Shown: positions 31,851 to 42,549 of the stretch, piece after piece | Position numbering within the stretch: position 1 is the first letter of the stretch | Layout: every line of letters starts with the position of its first letter | NCBI GenBank assembly: GCA_030765055.1 | Contig: CM060957.1 | Span: 197,591,835-197,655,834 of the forward strand | Source: Mantis religiosa | Taxonomy: Eukaryota > Arthropoda > Insecta > Mantodea > Mantidae | Direction: 5' to 3' | Length of the DNA: 64,000 nt | Notes under the pieces: generated by a model | Seen by the model: only the letters and a program-made list of their open reading frames with translations | What the model was told of the DNA's origin: nothing | Databases searched by the model: none | Translations under genes and position numbers: made by a program

Positions 31851-34800
31851 CAACAAACACACAAACGTGCGCCCTCACCTGAAGGTAGCAGGGGCTGAGA
31901 AGCGTGCCACTAATAGGACCGGACACCTGGATTCCCAGAATGCGCCTTACCCGATACAAAGTACCGGATGGCTTTGGCCGTTAGTGGCAACCCGCTACCT
32001 TATGCTGGCTTCCCGTTCTTGAAGAGCAGGCACTGGTGGGCAAGCTGGCTGATGGTTGTCCCTCAGATGAAGGCAGTTTTCTCCGAGGTTGTCTCGAAGC
32101 AGGTCCAAGGTGCAATTGCCGGAACACCACTGTGCTGTGCACCTGTATCTGGGACAAGGCAACCAGCTCAACAACGGCTGCCAGTTACACGTCCTCCAAC
32201 ATCCACCGCTCCGTCATCTTCACTGCACTTTTCTGCTATCCCTGACGCCCAATTTCTGAAGCTCATGGATAGAATACCCATTCAGATGCAAACTGACTTT
32301 GCTATAGCCTTGGCTGACGCAATGGCGCAGAGACCAGCCACCATACAACCAGCAACCATTCTAGTGCACACAGTCTTCACTTTCTTAGGTCAACATGGCG
32401 GACAGTACTAAAATTTTGAATAATATTCTGAGTCTAAAATTATGTTCCTGGAACGCCAATGGCTTAAGAAATAAATTGAAAGAAGCCGCAAATTTTCTGG
32501 CTGTAAATAAAATACAGATCTTCCTGGTGCAGGAAACACATTTATCTAGCCATCTTAAAGCCACCATCCCAGGAATGATCTGTCATAGGACAGACAGGGC
32601 TGATGGATACGGTGGCACAGCAATATATGTAAACCGCACCTTGAAACACCATCGGCTACATCTGCCTACCACTGGCGTGTTAGAGGCTACAGGTATCCAA
32701 GTGGCCACAAATAAAGGACCTCTGAACATCTTTTCTGTTTATGTACCACCTAGCAGGCCCTTCAACGTCAAGGAGCTGGATACGATTTTCTCTGCAGGCA
32801 CACCCACAATAGCTATGGGTGATTACAATGCCAAAAGCACGCTGTGGAATTCTACAATATGTAACCCGAGAGGTTCTCTTCTTGAGCGTTATCTAGAACG
32901 CCACAACCTTGCTGTACTTGCTCCTACATCACCCACAATCACTTATGGGAACCGCCATCCACCAGATTGGCTGGATATTGCCATCCTTCAAAATATCCGT
33001 GGACACCCTCATGTTCTATCCATCCCCGAACTTTCCTCAGATCATTATCCTGTTCTCTTTCTCTATCAAGCCCGCGCAACTGCTAAGGCACCCCCTAACT
33101 CACCAAATCCACGCTTCACCAACTGGAACAAGTACACCACTATAATGGCAGAGCAGAATGCGGATTTACCTCCTTGCAACTCCACTGAAGAGGCAGATCA
33201 GCTGGCCTCCACTATCACAGCTACCATGGCCACAGCCATGGCACAAGCTACTCCCCCTAGACGTGCCAACTTTAGTGCCCAGAAACCTTTACCACCACCA
33301 TTACGGCGTCTCATTGCAGACAAAAATAAAGCTAGACGTCGTTATCAGCTAACATGCGATCCCCAACACAAGCGTGAATGGAACCGCCTCCAACATCTGG
33401 CAAAGCTTGAGATAGCTGAACACTGCAATGAAGAGTGGGAAAGAAAGCTGTGCACTTTAGATCCAGAGGACTTATCCCTATGGAGAATGACCAAGGCACT
33501 ACTTAAGATCCCTTCATCAGATCCACCATTAATTGATGGAGGAAGAGTAGCTTCGTCTGCTAGAGAGAAGGCTGAAATGATGGCGGAACACTTAGCCTCC
33601 ACCTTCCACCCGGCAGAGTCCATCGATGATGACCTGACTGAAGAAATATCAGCTTCAGTACGCCGTTACCTTAGTGTTCCACACGAGGTCCCGGAGATTA
33701 GCCTCACCTCCCTTGCTGAGGTTCAAAATATCATTAACTCCGTTCGTCCCTACAAAGCCGCTGGAGTTGATCAGCTCCCATATGCAGCCTTCAAAGCACT
33801 ACCACAATCTTGGGTTCGTCTACTAGTGCACCTCTTCAACAGCCTGCTCTTACTGGCCTACTTCCCAACGGCATGGAAACATGCAAGAATCATCACTTTA
33901 CCAAAGCCAGGGAAAAACCCAAGAGACCTAAACAGTCACAGGCCCATTAGTCTCCTTTCGACAATAAGCAAATTGTTTGAGAAGGTGGTACAGCAACGTC
34001 TCCAATGCATTCTGGATGAACATCAGGTGCTACGTCCAGAGCAGTTTGGATTTCGGAGAAATCACTCTACTACACATCAGCTACTTCGTCTAGTGGATGA
34101 AGTGATTAAAGGCTTTAACAACCGGCACTTTATTGCAGCTCTCTTTCTTGACATCTCCCGAGCCTTCGACTCTGTCTGGCACGAAGGCCTCCTACATCGC
34201 CTCATTCAATACAACATCCCATCTTACCTTGTACATCTCATCCATCATTATCTAAAAAATCGATCCTTTGTCGTCATGAAGGACGACATCCTGTCGCAGC
34301 CATATGCCATTAATGCCGGTGTGCCACAAGGTAGTGTCCTTGGGCCCCTGCTTTTTCTGGCGTACATAAATACTCTTCCAACCCTAAGAGGCTGCAACCT
34401 GTACCTGTTCGCCGATGATACCGCCATAACAACAGCGTCCAAACGGCATGAAATTGCTGTACAAAGAATACAAAACTTCGCAAACATGTTGTCTGTCTGG
34501 TTTGCGACATGGCGCTTAAAGCTAAATGCCACAAAATCTCAGGCAATCACTTTCACTAGACGAGAGCTACAGGATGTACCGAACCTAAGAATAGGTGGTA
34601 CCGAAATACCCTGGTCAAATCAGGCAACATATTTAGGAGTGCTCCTAGACATGCGCCTCACATGGAAGGACCACATAGCAGCGGTAGCTAACAGAGTTAG
34701 TAGAAGGATGGCCATGCTATATCCACTATATAATCGAAAGTCGCCAATGGCTCTTCGAAACAAGCTTCTGCTCTACAAGCAGGTATTGAGGCCGGTAATT

Positions 34801-35290
34801 ACATACGCCTGCCAAGTCTGGGGTGCAGCAGCCAAAACCAATCTTTCCAAACTTCAAGTCCTCCAAAACCGCTTCCTTCGGACTGCAATTGCAGCCGAAT
34901 GGTACATCCCAAACGATAACATCCATTTAGATCTATCATTTCCAAAACTTTTCGATTACATCCTACAACTGTCCCACTCTTTCTATTCAAAATGACCAAC
35001 CAGTTTTAACAGCCTCATCCGAGGACTTGGAGAATACGACCTAGACCCTGGAGAATCATACAAGAGGCCAAGACTTGTCCTAGGACCTCCTTAATTCCAA
35101 GCTATTTTCTTCAACAATTCTTCAATCCCTAAATGTTTATAACCTATCCTAAATTAAATAATCACCATCAACCCACCATCATTCTTCAAAAACCCTCTTA
35201 ATGCCAATAAGGGACCTAGTCCCGGTGTGGCACTAGTCGAAGGACCCTCCTCTGCGGAGGAGGACTCCCTTCAACGACACCTCTGTGCTG
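31851..35290 (+). mobile_element. Jockey-like LINE, plus strand, ORF1 truncated, ORF2 nearly intact
   Basis: The last part of an ORF1 (frame 31968-32411, recognisable from about 32230: KLMDRIPIQMQTDFAIALA) overlaps ORF2 (from 32395) by 17 bp, the same overlap as in the minus-strand Jockey. There are no zinc knuckles, so most of ORF1 is missing. The exact 5' and 3' ends are uncertain; a 3' UTR of about 200 bp is assumed. Confidence 0.75.
32395..35094 (+). pseudogene. Jockey-like ORF2: endonuclease and reverse transcriptase, one premature stop near the end
   Basis: Open from ATG 32395 for 866 codons to TGA at 34993-34995, after which the same frame continues for 32 codons (FNSLIRGLGEYDLDPGESY) to TAA at 35092-35094, so a single base change probably created the TGA. 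Endonuclease motifs: CSWNANGLRNK, FLVQETHLS, MGDYNAKSTLW and SSDHYPVLFL. RT motifs: ARIITLPKPGKNPRDLNSHR, EQFGFRRNHSTTHQ, LFLDISRAFDSVWH, GVPQGSVLGPLLFLAYIN and LFADDTAITT (about residue 672). No RNase H. Loss of 32 residues at the C-terminus may or may not abolish function. Confidence 0.85.
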
Positions 35291-37001
35291 TGTGTGTCTG
35301 TGTGTGAACAGCGTGCGCTGGCTGGAGAAGTTCTGTTCGGCTCCTAGAACCCGAGACGGACAATGCCGAGCATTCGAGTCAGAGTCCAGACGAGAAGTCC
35401 GAGTGCTGTGTTGTGGTGCCTGCCGTTCTTATATACTACATGAAATGTCCACTTTGCATCCGCGATAGTTTTTATATTCTATGTTCACTTCTTATAAATT
35501 AACCGCTACATAGTCCAACGAGAGCTTGACATTTTGTGATAACCCTAATAATTTTAAAACGTTTGATATTATTTTCATATTCTAGAGGTATTTATATAAG
35601 CAGTTCAAAGCCATGGATTTTACGAATACCAACAAGTATGGATTGGAAGTATATTAACAGAATTAACTTACATTGAGCTACAGAGAAGAACAGAATCCTT
35701 CCAAATTTAAACAATTAACTAAATAAGCTCGACTGTAAGAAAAACGAGACCTAATCATCGATCTTAAAGTGACCTATTCTATCCGTTATTTGTTTTGTTG
35801 CGTAAGGTAAGTAGAGGAGATGCTGTATTCAATTTAGGCATTTCAGCAGAAATACACGTTTTAGTGGAAATTACTTGTTATTTAACACAAGCCATGTGAA
35901 GGACAAAGTTTTTAAAGGAAGAGTCTGACTGAAATAATGCTCCGAGAATTTAACAGAAAAAGTATTTTAGAAAAAGCATAAAGGTATGTGTATGAAAATC
36001 AGCGTATGTCTGCTAATTCCAGAACACATAAGTCGGTTAAATACCTAACTTGGTATTTTAATTCAGAATATTGTAGGATGAATCAGGAAAAGAGACATAA
36101 ACTTGATTATTTTACAAATAAGCTTTAACGTAATGTTCTGTAATAATACTGTAAGGATTGCTGAAGTGTTTCAAGTGACGAATAACAAGATAATTCAGTG
36201 TATTAGGTACAGTAAAAGTTTAATATCACATTATAACACTTTAGCTATGTATTAAGTATAATTCATGTTTCAATATTAATGAGATTAGTTGTCCCAGGCA
36301 ATACCTAAGGTTAAGGAGAAACCTTTGACAAAGAACCTCAAACTTGTAATGAAATACAAAAAGCAAAACAATTAAGTTAATGTAATGACAGTATTACAGT
36401 ATCATTAAGCAGTTTGAGAGGAATGACTGATTTTAGGTAAAAGATTAATAACTAGTCGTCCAGAAACTGTAATCATTATACATTCAAAATAAAAGTTAAA
36501 TGCAGAATTTGAAGAAGTAACTTTAATTAGGTAAATTGCTGCTTCTGTAACTGTCGAAATTAATTTGTAAAATCTAAAAATCGGGAAAATAATATCAAGA
36601 CAACTACCACTTAATTGGTCAATAAAATCAAACAACAAAAAAGATTGAAATTATACTGATTTCAATATTTACATCTTTTTTTCATGGCCTGTGGTAGCCG
36701 TCCTTTTTTCAAAAATGCTCACTTTGTTATCTTTATTCCCGATTTAACTAACAGGTGTTAAAATCGACGTTAACAAATGTAACGTAACAATTGTCACAGC
36801 GCTAACACTAATGTTAAATTTCTTGCATTTCACCAATCTGTTCTCTGAAAATGTTAAGAAACACGTATTAACACAATAAATCTGTAAATATTACAAATAT
36901 AGAAGGCTATGAAAGAGTCGTATTATTTTCTGAACATACTGCGATGCGCTTTTGTTTTCATTTTTGTCTGCACTAGCTGAAACATGACGAATGAACAATA
37001 T
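35095..37001. other. LINE 3' flank then AT-rich intergenic sequence
   Basis: The first 200 bp or so are likely 3' UTR of the plus-strand Jockey; 35270-35400 is a GC-richer block of unknown origin. From 35450 I see no ORF or repeat worth naming. Confidence 0.4.
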
Positions 37002-37235
37002 TGTGACTTTGTGGGCTCGTGAAATGAAAAGTCCAATTTCACCACTCAAAAAATGTTCTTTATTTCCACCTTATTCCAATTACAGTAAAATGATAGTAGC
37101 CCAAGAACCTATTCAAGTAACTCTCCCTCAATGATAAAATTCATATACATAGTTCTTTGACGTGGTTCTTTGACAAAAATGTATATTTTCTTTAGTCTCT
37201 AGTACATTCCTGATACAATACAATAACTATAATAT
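37002..37235 (-). repeat. possible solo Gypsy LTR (end only)
   Basis: TGTGACTTTGTGGGCTCGTG followed by AAATGA matches the conserved LTR terminus seen at 6187, 8731 and 40410. The rest of the LTR is too diverged to fix its far end, and no internal sequence flanks it. Confidence 0.4.
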
Positions 37236-37616
37236 AATAGGAGTCGAGCAAAAATCATTGGATGCAACTTCTTAACTGTAGAAACAATCTTTTGTATAAA
37301 CTAAATTATGACAACTTTTTTCTCTTCCTTTCTTAGTATTTACAGCTTTACTCTCTCACGTTTGATCATAGAACAAAATGCTAAATATATTTACATAAAA
37401 CACAAATGTATTATTGAATTACTCCAAACTTCTATTTATTCTGACTGAATTCTCTACAAGAGATACAGTCAAGTTCTTAGCACACAGAAATTGAGATAAC
37501 GTTAAATAGTGTAATATATGTAAACATATTTTATCACTAACAATTTTCCAGATTATCTTTGGTTATAGTTATATTTTCCAATTCTTTTATACCTTAAAAG
37601 CTCTAATGCTGTTTTT

Positions 37617-37815
37617 GATCTTATGGAAATTAATCATTTCTCCACACTAGCCGTATATAGGCTAAGATATTTGATGGATGGAGTCAACATGAGAAATCCA
37701 ATGCCATGGCCAGGATTTGAACCACGGATCTCCTGGTTTCCATCCAGTCGCTCTTAACCTTTGAGCTTCCATGGCCAACGTCCCTTCCTGACATTAAATT
37801 CTCCAGTGGAGTCGT
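37617..37815 (-). repeat. tRNA-like SINE (family 2), copy d
   Basis: Minus-strand copy closely matching copy a, with GGATTTGAACCACGGATCTC (B-box arm) and the CTGGTTTCCATCCAG anticodon arm. Confidence 0.75.
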
Positions 37816-37979
37816 ATATATATACCAAAGTACAAAACTCGCCCCTTAATTTCGAATTTTCTACCTCTAACCAACCATTAGTAGTTCATTATTACCCAAA
37901 CAGATGCCACTAGTTTAGATTCCCCAGCCAAGAACGTCAAAGACACCAAAAATTAGTTGTACGTACACTAAAGATAGCG

Positions 37980-38440
37980 AAAAGGCTTTGTCTTTGAAAC
38001 ATGTTCAGTTACAGTTTAGTTTGTAATGTTTATTGTCTATAATCAAAGATAATTTCATAAATTAATAATATCAATGTTTGTAATAACTTTACTTATACTT
38101 AATGGTAACATACTATTGCCATAATGTTAAATGTTTTATATATTTGGAGACAATAATCTTCTTTTGAAGTTGTGATTGTACAATAAAGCACAACAAGAGC
38201 TGTTCAAATCAATTAAGCACATAAAATATTTGCATTTTCTATTTTTTGTTATTCTAACAATTGTGACTTACAAATGTAATAGAATGTATATATAAATCTG
38301 TTAAAATAAGTTACATTAATTTTAGTTGATATATTTTGTTCTTAATACTTTTAGCTACAATTTCCAGTCGTTTTATTTTCATATCACATTTAAACAGCTC
38401 CCTCACTCTCTCTACAAACTGTTTACTTAAAAACTTCTGT
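37980..38440. repeat. diverged duplicate of 43015-43540
   Basis: Both stretches contain, in order, a GAAACATGT block, TAGTAACATRCTATTG-like sequence, TTGTGAYTTACAAATGTAAT, ATATCACATTT and CTCTCTCTACAARCTGTTTAC. There is no ORF in common; purpose unknown. Older than the L/R duplication by its divergence. Confidence 0.6.
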
Positions 38441-39185
38441 TAAAAATGGTCAGTCTGTAATGACTCACGTATTCCATGTTTGGTTTCTTTGTCAAGTTGA
38501 CCTGATGTTCTTGGATATCTGAACATAGCTTGCATTAACTTTCTCCATTGTTTTACATTAACTGTTCTATTTATATCATAGTTACCAATTTTATATACAT
38601 AGAAATATTCCATGCCAACATCAAAGTTGACAGAGATACATATTTTGACACTATTTGAGTCAAGGAAAAGAACTTTTACACAAATGTGTGTTCCGCTGAA
38701 CAACAGAACTCAAAACTAATAAAATACTGGACAAAAAACTTGAGTTGAATATGTTCCAAAGCAGTGGTGGGCGATTGCAGCCCCCCACCCATAGCGAATT
38801 TTAATTTTACTGTTGTTGCCTTAATTCTTTAAATTGAATAGATTACATCCGTAATATTGTAAGTCATTAGAACAATTTGATAGACTGTGCGGCAACTTCA
38901 TATGGGAGACACTTGGACTGCCAGGCAAACTCAGTAACGTGCATATTGCTTCTATTTCCCCTTCCGCTTGACGTTTCGACCTACCGCGCGCCCCATAGCT
39001 TAGTGATCTCACTGGACTGCATTGCTTGAAGTCCCAAGAGCGCTGTAAGTGCAATTTCATGCGATTTACGTGAAATCGATGGTTTTTGAACATTTTCACG
39101 GTGATTCAAATATATTTCTGTTCCTGACAGTAAAGTATAATCAAATGTGACTTTTTACACTGGTATCAATTGTGTGATTGTAACA
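38441..39185. other. no gene recognised
   Basis: Short minus-strand ORFs at 38703-38440 and 39099-38821 have no recognisable homologue and no splice context. Confidence 0.35.
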
Positions 39186-39595
39186 ATGAGAAATTCAGTC
39201 GAGTATTTAAAGTCACTTCGTGTTGGCGTTTTAACATTGCAAGAGAAATGTGACATTAAATTGCGAGGAAGACCGATTACCGCGTTAAACATTATTCAAA
39301 GTGCAACAAGCTGCCAAAATGAATATAGCAGGTGTTTCAGTCCTTAGACTGCCACAACAATGAGTGGATATGTGGAAATTCCTGTTCTGGTTTCCTTGGC
39401 TTTTATTTGGCATTAAAGAAGACGCAGCCAACATTAGCTGGGTTCAAAAGGGAGTTTCAGACTTGAAGAGACTATATGAAAAATGCCGTATGCATGAAAT
39501 GTCGAAACACCATGTTAATAACATTCTTAGGTTTTCTACACTTGGGTCAGAAAATGTACAGACATGTTTACGCCAAGCCTATAAAGTATAAATGG
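39186..39595 (+). pseudogene. hAT/ZMYM-type transposase fragment (N-terminal zinc-finger region)
   Basis: Plus-strand pieces in two frames: VEYLKSLRVGVLTLQEKCDI and LRGRPITALNIIQ, then a frameshifted NEWICG stretch, then WLLFGIKEDA, WVQKGVSDLKRL and HEMSKHHVNNILRFSTLGS. This is the order of the TTF-type zinc-finger region of ZMYM1-like hAT transposases (FPCLLFG, W-GV-DL, HE-SK-H-NN). The DDE catalytic part is absent. Assignment is from motif order only. Confidence 0.5.
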
Positions 39596-39624
39596 ATTGT
39601 CACGACGGTCAACTCTAAATAAAT

Positions 39625-40135
39625 AGACACACTCTTATAAAGATAATCAAATGTCAAAAAGTGTTATTGGGTATTCATAACAGTAATAAGTGGACGTATA
39701 GAAGAGGAATTTTAAGTAATTAATAGAAATTATACTAACTTGAAAATAACGATTTATTTATGTGTTGGAGTTAACCTACAGTTATTGATTAAGAAAAAAA
39801 GTTCGAGTGAATTGTAATCCAGATTATACCATTAAATAAGATAATACGAAATCGGAGTCATATAATATTTTATTTCTGTCACTAAAAATCCACACCTGAA
39901 AACAGATCTCATGACTCTTATATAATGAAATCTCGACCTGGATCTTCCAAACAGTCTACGTGCAAGCTATCTGCTACGAGTGGAGGAAAACGCCACAAAT
40001 ATTTCGCCCGAACGTGTGGCGGATTAAGCTGGAGAAATATAACGCCACAGGGGTTAATTAAATATACAGGAAAAACTTCATTCCCTATTAATGAAAAAGA
40101 ACCTCCATAGAAAAGTAACTGATAGAACACATCCC
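39625..40135 (+). repeat. LTR 3' half plus leader of the 12.9-17.0 kb element family
   Basis: AAAAAGTGTTATTGGGTATT and CACACCTGAAAACAGATCTC (39628, 39890) correspond to 16728-16890 of the 3' LTR, and CGCCCGAACGTGTGGCGG at about 40005 resembles a primer-binding region. This is a fragment of a related LTR element with its first half and internal region missing. Confidence 0.55.
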
Positions 40136-40409
40136 GAAGTTCAACGAGGGAGTGGTTAATAAGTTTGCTGAAAAGAAAGATGGCCGTTCATCTTCAAATA
40201 GTTAAGCAAAGCTAAAATTCCAGAAACCATTGCAGCCCCCCCCCCCAAGGTATAGAAAACATGACCCGCCACTGTTCCAAGGATACAGCACAAATTTTTT
40301 TTAGCAAAATCCTGTACTCCAAGAACTAGTGCAGAACACCAAAGGTAAAACAATATCTTATTATTATTTTTCCAAAGTATGGCTCTGATACCCTCAATAA
40401 AGAAGAATA

Positions 40410-40830
40410 TGTGACTTTGTAGGTTCGTAGTATTAAAAATACAATTTGCAGAAATTCTAAATGTTGTTTATTTCCGTAGAAATAAGCTGATCAATTCTCA
40501 CCTAACAACATTACATCACATACACACAATGTGCTTAACAGCTCTCGTTACAACAACACTCTTGTTACAAAACTCATCACTAACCATGGCTTCTTTTCAT
40601 ACAGCCATTCATGAATTACAGACTGCTATAGTATTTTTTCTAACATATCTCTAGAAAAAACACGAATGTTCTAGAATGTAACCATATCGGTGCCGGCAAG
40701 TGCTTCACCTCTCTGATAAACTATCCGTCTCTTGTTTATCGACGCTTATCTTGTGTATCGTTAATTGTCGGAGCTTTGTGAACACTATCCGCCGATCAGT
40801 TCCTTTGTGTTCCTTTGCGCGATCGTAAAC
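40410..40830 (-). repeat. Gypsy LTR 1 of the chain, truncated at the gag junction
   Basis: Matches 41344-41769 through GATCGTAAA, then joins gag directly; the terminal 14 bp or so (AACGGCTCGCGACA) are missing. This shows that the internal deletion took the LTR edge too. Confidence 0.8.
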
Positions 40831-41330
40831 TTGGCGTTCAGGGACTTTGTGTTGCTGTCGGCCTTTCCTTCCTGGTTGTTTACGCGGTTCGCAATGTCTT
40901 CGATGTCTTCCACCATGGCGTTCAGGAACTTGGCGTTATTGTCGGCCTTTTCCTCTAGGTCCCTGAAGCGGTTCGCCAGGTCTTCGACGCGCTCGTCTAC
41001 TTGGCTCATCCGCTTGCCCAGCTCCGTCACGTCATCCCTCACGCCGGCCAACTGTTCCGAAAATTTGTTGGCAAGAGCCTCGTTCACCACCTTCATTTCC
41101 GTGGTCAGGCTGTTGTTCGCTACTCTCATTTCTGTGGTTAATTCGGCCTCCATTGCAGTCAGATTGTGATTTATCGTGTCCACCTTTGCGGCTAGGTCGC
41201 TATTTGGCGCCTCCATTTCGCTCTTAGTTCCGCAGCCAGACTGTTTACCGCTTTCATTTCCGAGGTCAGTTCGGCTTTCATTTCAATCATCTTCTGCAAA
41301 ATATTTTCCAATGCAGCCTCCATGTTGCAC
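40831..41330 (-). pseudogene. Gypsy gag N-terminus (coiled coil)
   Basis: The frame 41216-40785 carries LGKRMSQVDERVEDLANRFR and repeats of LNAMVEDI/NRVNNQEGKADS, homologous to the gag at 8691-8084. A frameshift near 41220 separates it from the first 35 codons (41330-41220). The coding frame runs straight into LTR 1. Confidence 0.75.
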
Positions 41331-41343
41331 TCCTGACACACGA

Positions 41344-41769
41344 TGTTAGTTTGTAGGTTCGTAGTATTAAAAATACAGTTTGTAGAAATTCTAAATGTTG
41401 TTTATTTCCGTAGAAATACACTGATCAATTCTCACGTAACAACGTTACGTCACATACACACAACGTTCTTAACAGCTCTCGTTACAACAACACTCTTGTT
41501 ACAAAACTCATCACTAGCCATGGCTTCTTTTAATACATCCATTCATGAATTCCAGACTGTTATCAAATTTTCTATAACATGTCTTTAGAAACAACACGAA
41601 TGTTCTAGAATGTGCCGGCAAATGTTTCACCTCTCTGATAAACTATCTGTCTCTTGTTTATCGGCGCTTATCTTGTTTATCGTTAATTGTTGGCGCTTTG
41701 TGAACGCTAGCCGCCTATCAGTTCCTTTGTGTTCCCTAGCCGCAAGATCGTAATTAACGGCTCGCGACA
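41344..41769 (-). repeat. Gypsy LTR 2 of the chain, complete
   Basis: 426 bp. On the plus strand it ends CTCGCGACA and is followed by the purine tract of an element's 3' end (CTGCTCCCTCCTC read as its complement); on the other side lies a primer-binding site. Confidence 0.8.
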
Positions 41770-42235
41770 CTGCTCCCTCCTCAAGGCTGGTCGTCCCGAA
41801 CAGCACCATAAAGCGGGCCAGACGATCCATGTGTACCACCAACAGCTTCCCTCGGGGCACCTCCTGGATGCTAAGACCACGCTATCAATCCTCTTTTTTA
41901 CCCGGTACGGTCCTTACCATGGCTGCTGGAGCTTCGGAATCGTCCCTTGGTCCGAGTAGGGCGGTACAACCAGACTAGGTCATCCTGCGGGACACCTTGG
42001 CTGTTGGCCTGCCTGTCGAATCGGGTCTTCATGCGTTCGCTCGCCTTCTGGATGTTCTGAGAAGCCATCTCATGCATGTCGTGGAGTTGGTCCACCAGGT
42101 TAACCTAATACTCGGTTGCAGGCTGTGTTGCGTCTGGAAGTCTTCCAAAAGCCAGATCACAAGGGAGGCGTAACAGTGGTGTCGTGCGTTGACGAGCGGT
42201 AGGCCAGCAAGAACAGATGCATCTTGACGTCCCAC
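41770..42235 (-). pseudogene. Gypsy integrase C-terminal fragment
   Basis: LHDMHEMASQNIQKASERMK and DDLVWLYRPTRTKGRF (42095-41898) and then MPRGKLLVVHMDRLARF (41860 downwards) match the integrase C-terminus at 6437-6760. The catalytic core is missing. Confidence 0.75.
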
Positions 42236-42339
42236 TCTAGTTGACGGCTGGACATGACTTTCCTCAGGTGCTCTTATAAGGTCTTATTGTATCTCCAGAC
42301 CATGCCGACCGAATGTGGATCAGGAGGCGCAGTGCGGGT

Positions 42340-42549
42340 CTCTAACATGTCACTAGAAATAGCACGAATGTTCTAGAATGAAACCATATCGGTGCCGGCA
42401 AGTGTTTCACCTCTGTGATAAACTATCTGTCTCTTGTTTATCGGCGCTTATCTTGTTTATCGTTAATTGTCAGCGCTTTGTGAATGCTATCCGCCTATCA
42501 TTTCCTTTGTGTACACTAGCCGCGCGATCGTAAATAACGGCTCGCGACA
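42340..42549 (-). repeat. Gypsy LTR 3 of the chain, partial
   Basis: Matches the last 200 bp or so of LTR 2 on the plus strand, ending CTCGCGACA at 42549. Its first half is missing. Confidence 0.75.

Larger units (their letters stand above)
40410..42549 (-). mobile_element. Chain of three Gypsy LTRs with gag and integrase scraps
   Basis: Read on the minus strand: partial LTR (42549-42340), integrase C-terminal region (about 42235-41770), full LTR (41769-41344), primer-binding-like TGTGTCAGGAGTG, gag coiled coil (41330-40831), then LTR (40830-40410). The middle LTR serves as the 3' end of one element and the 5' end of another, the signature of recombination between LTRs or of nested loss. All LTRs belong to one family, related to but distinct from that at 6.2 kb. 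Confidence 0.75.
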
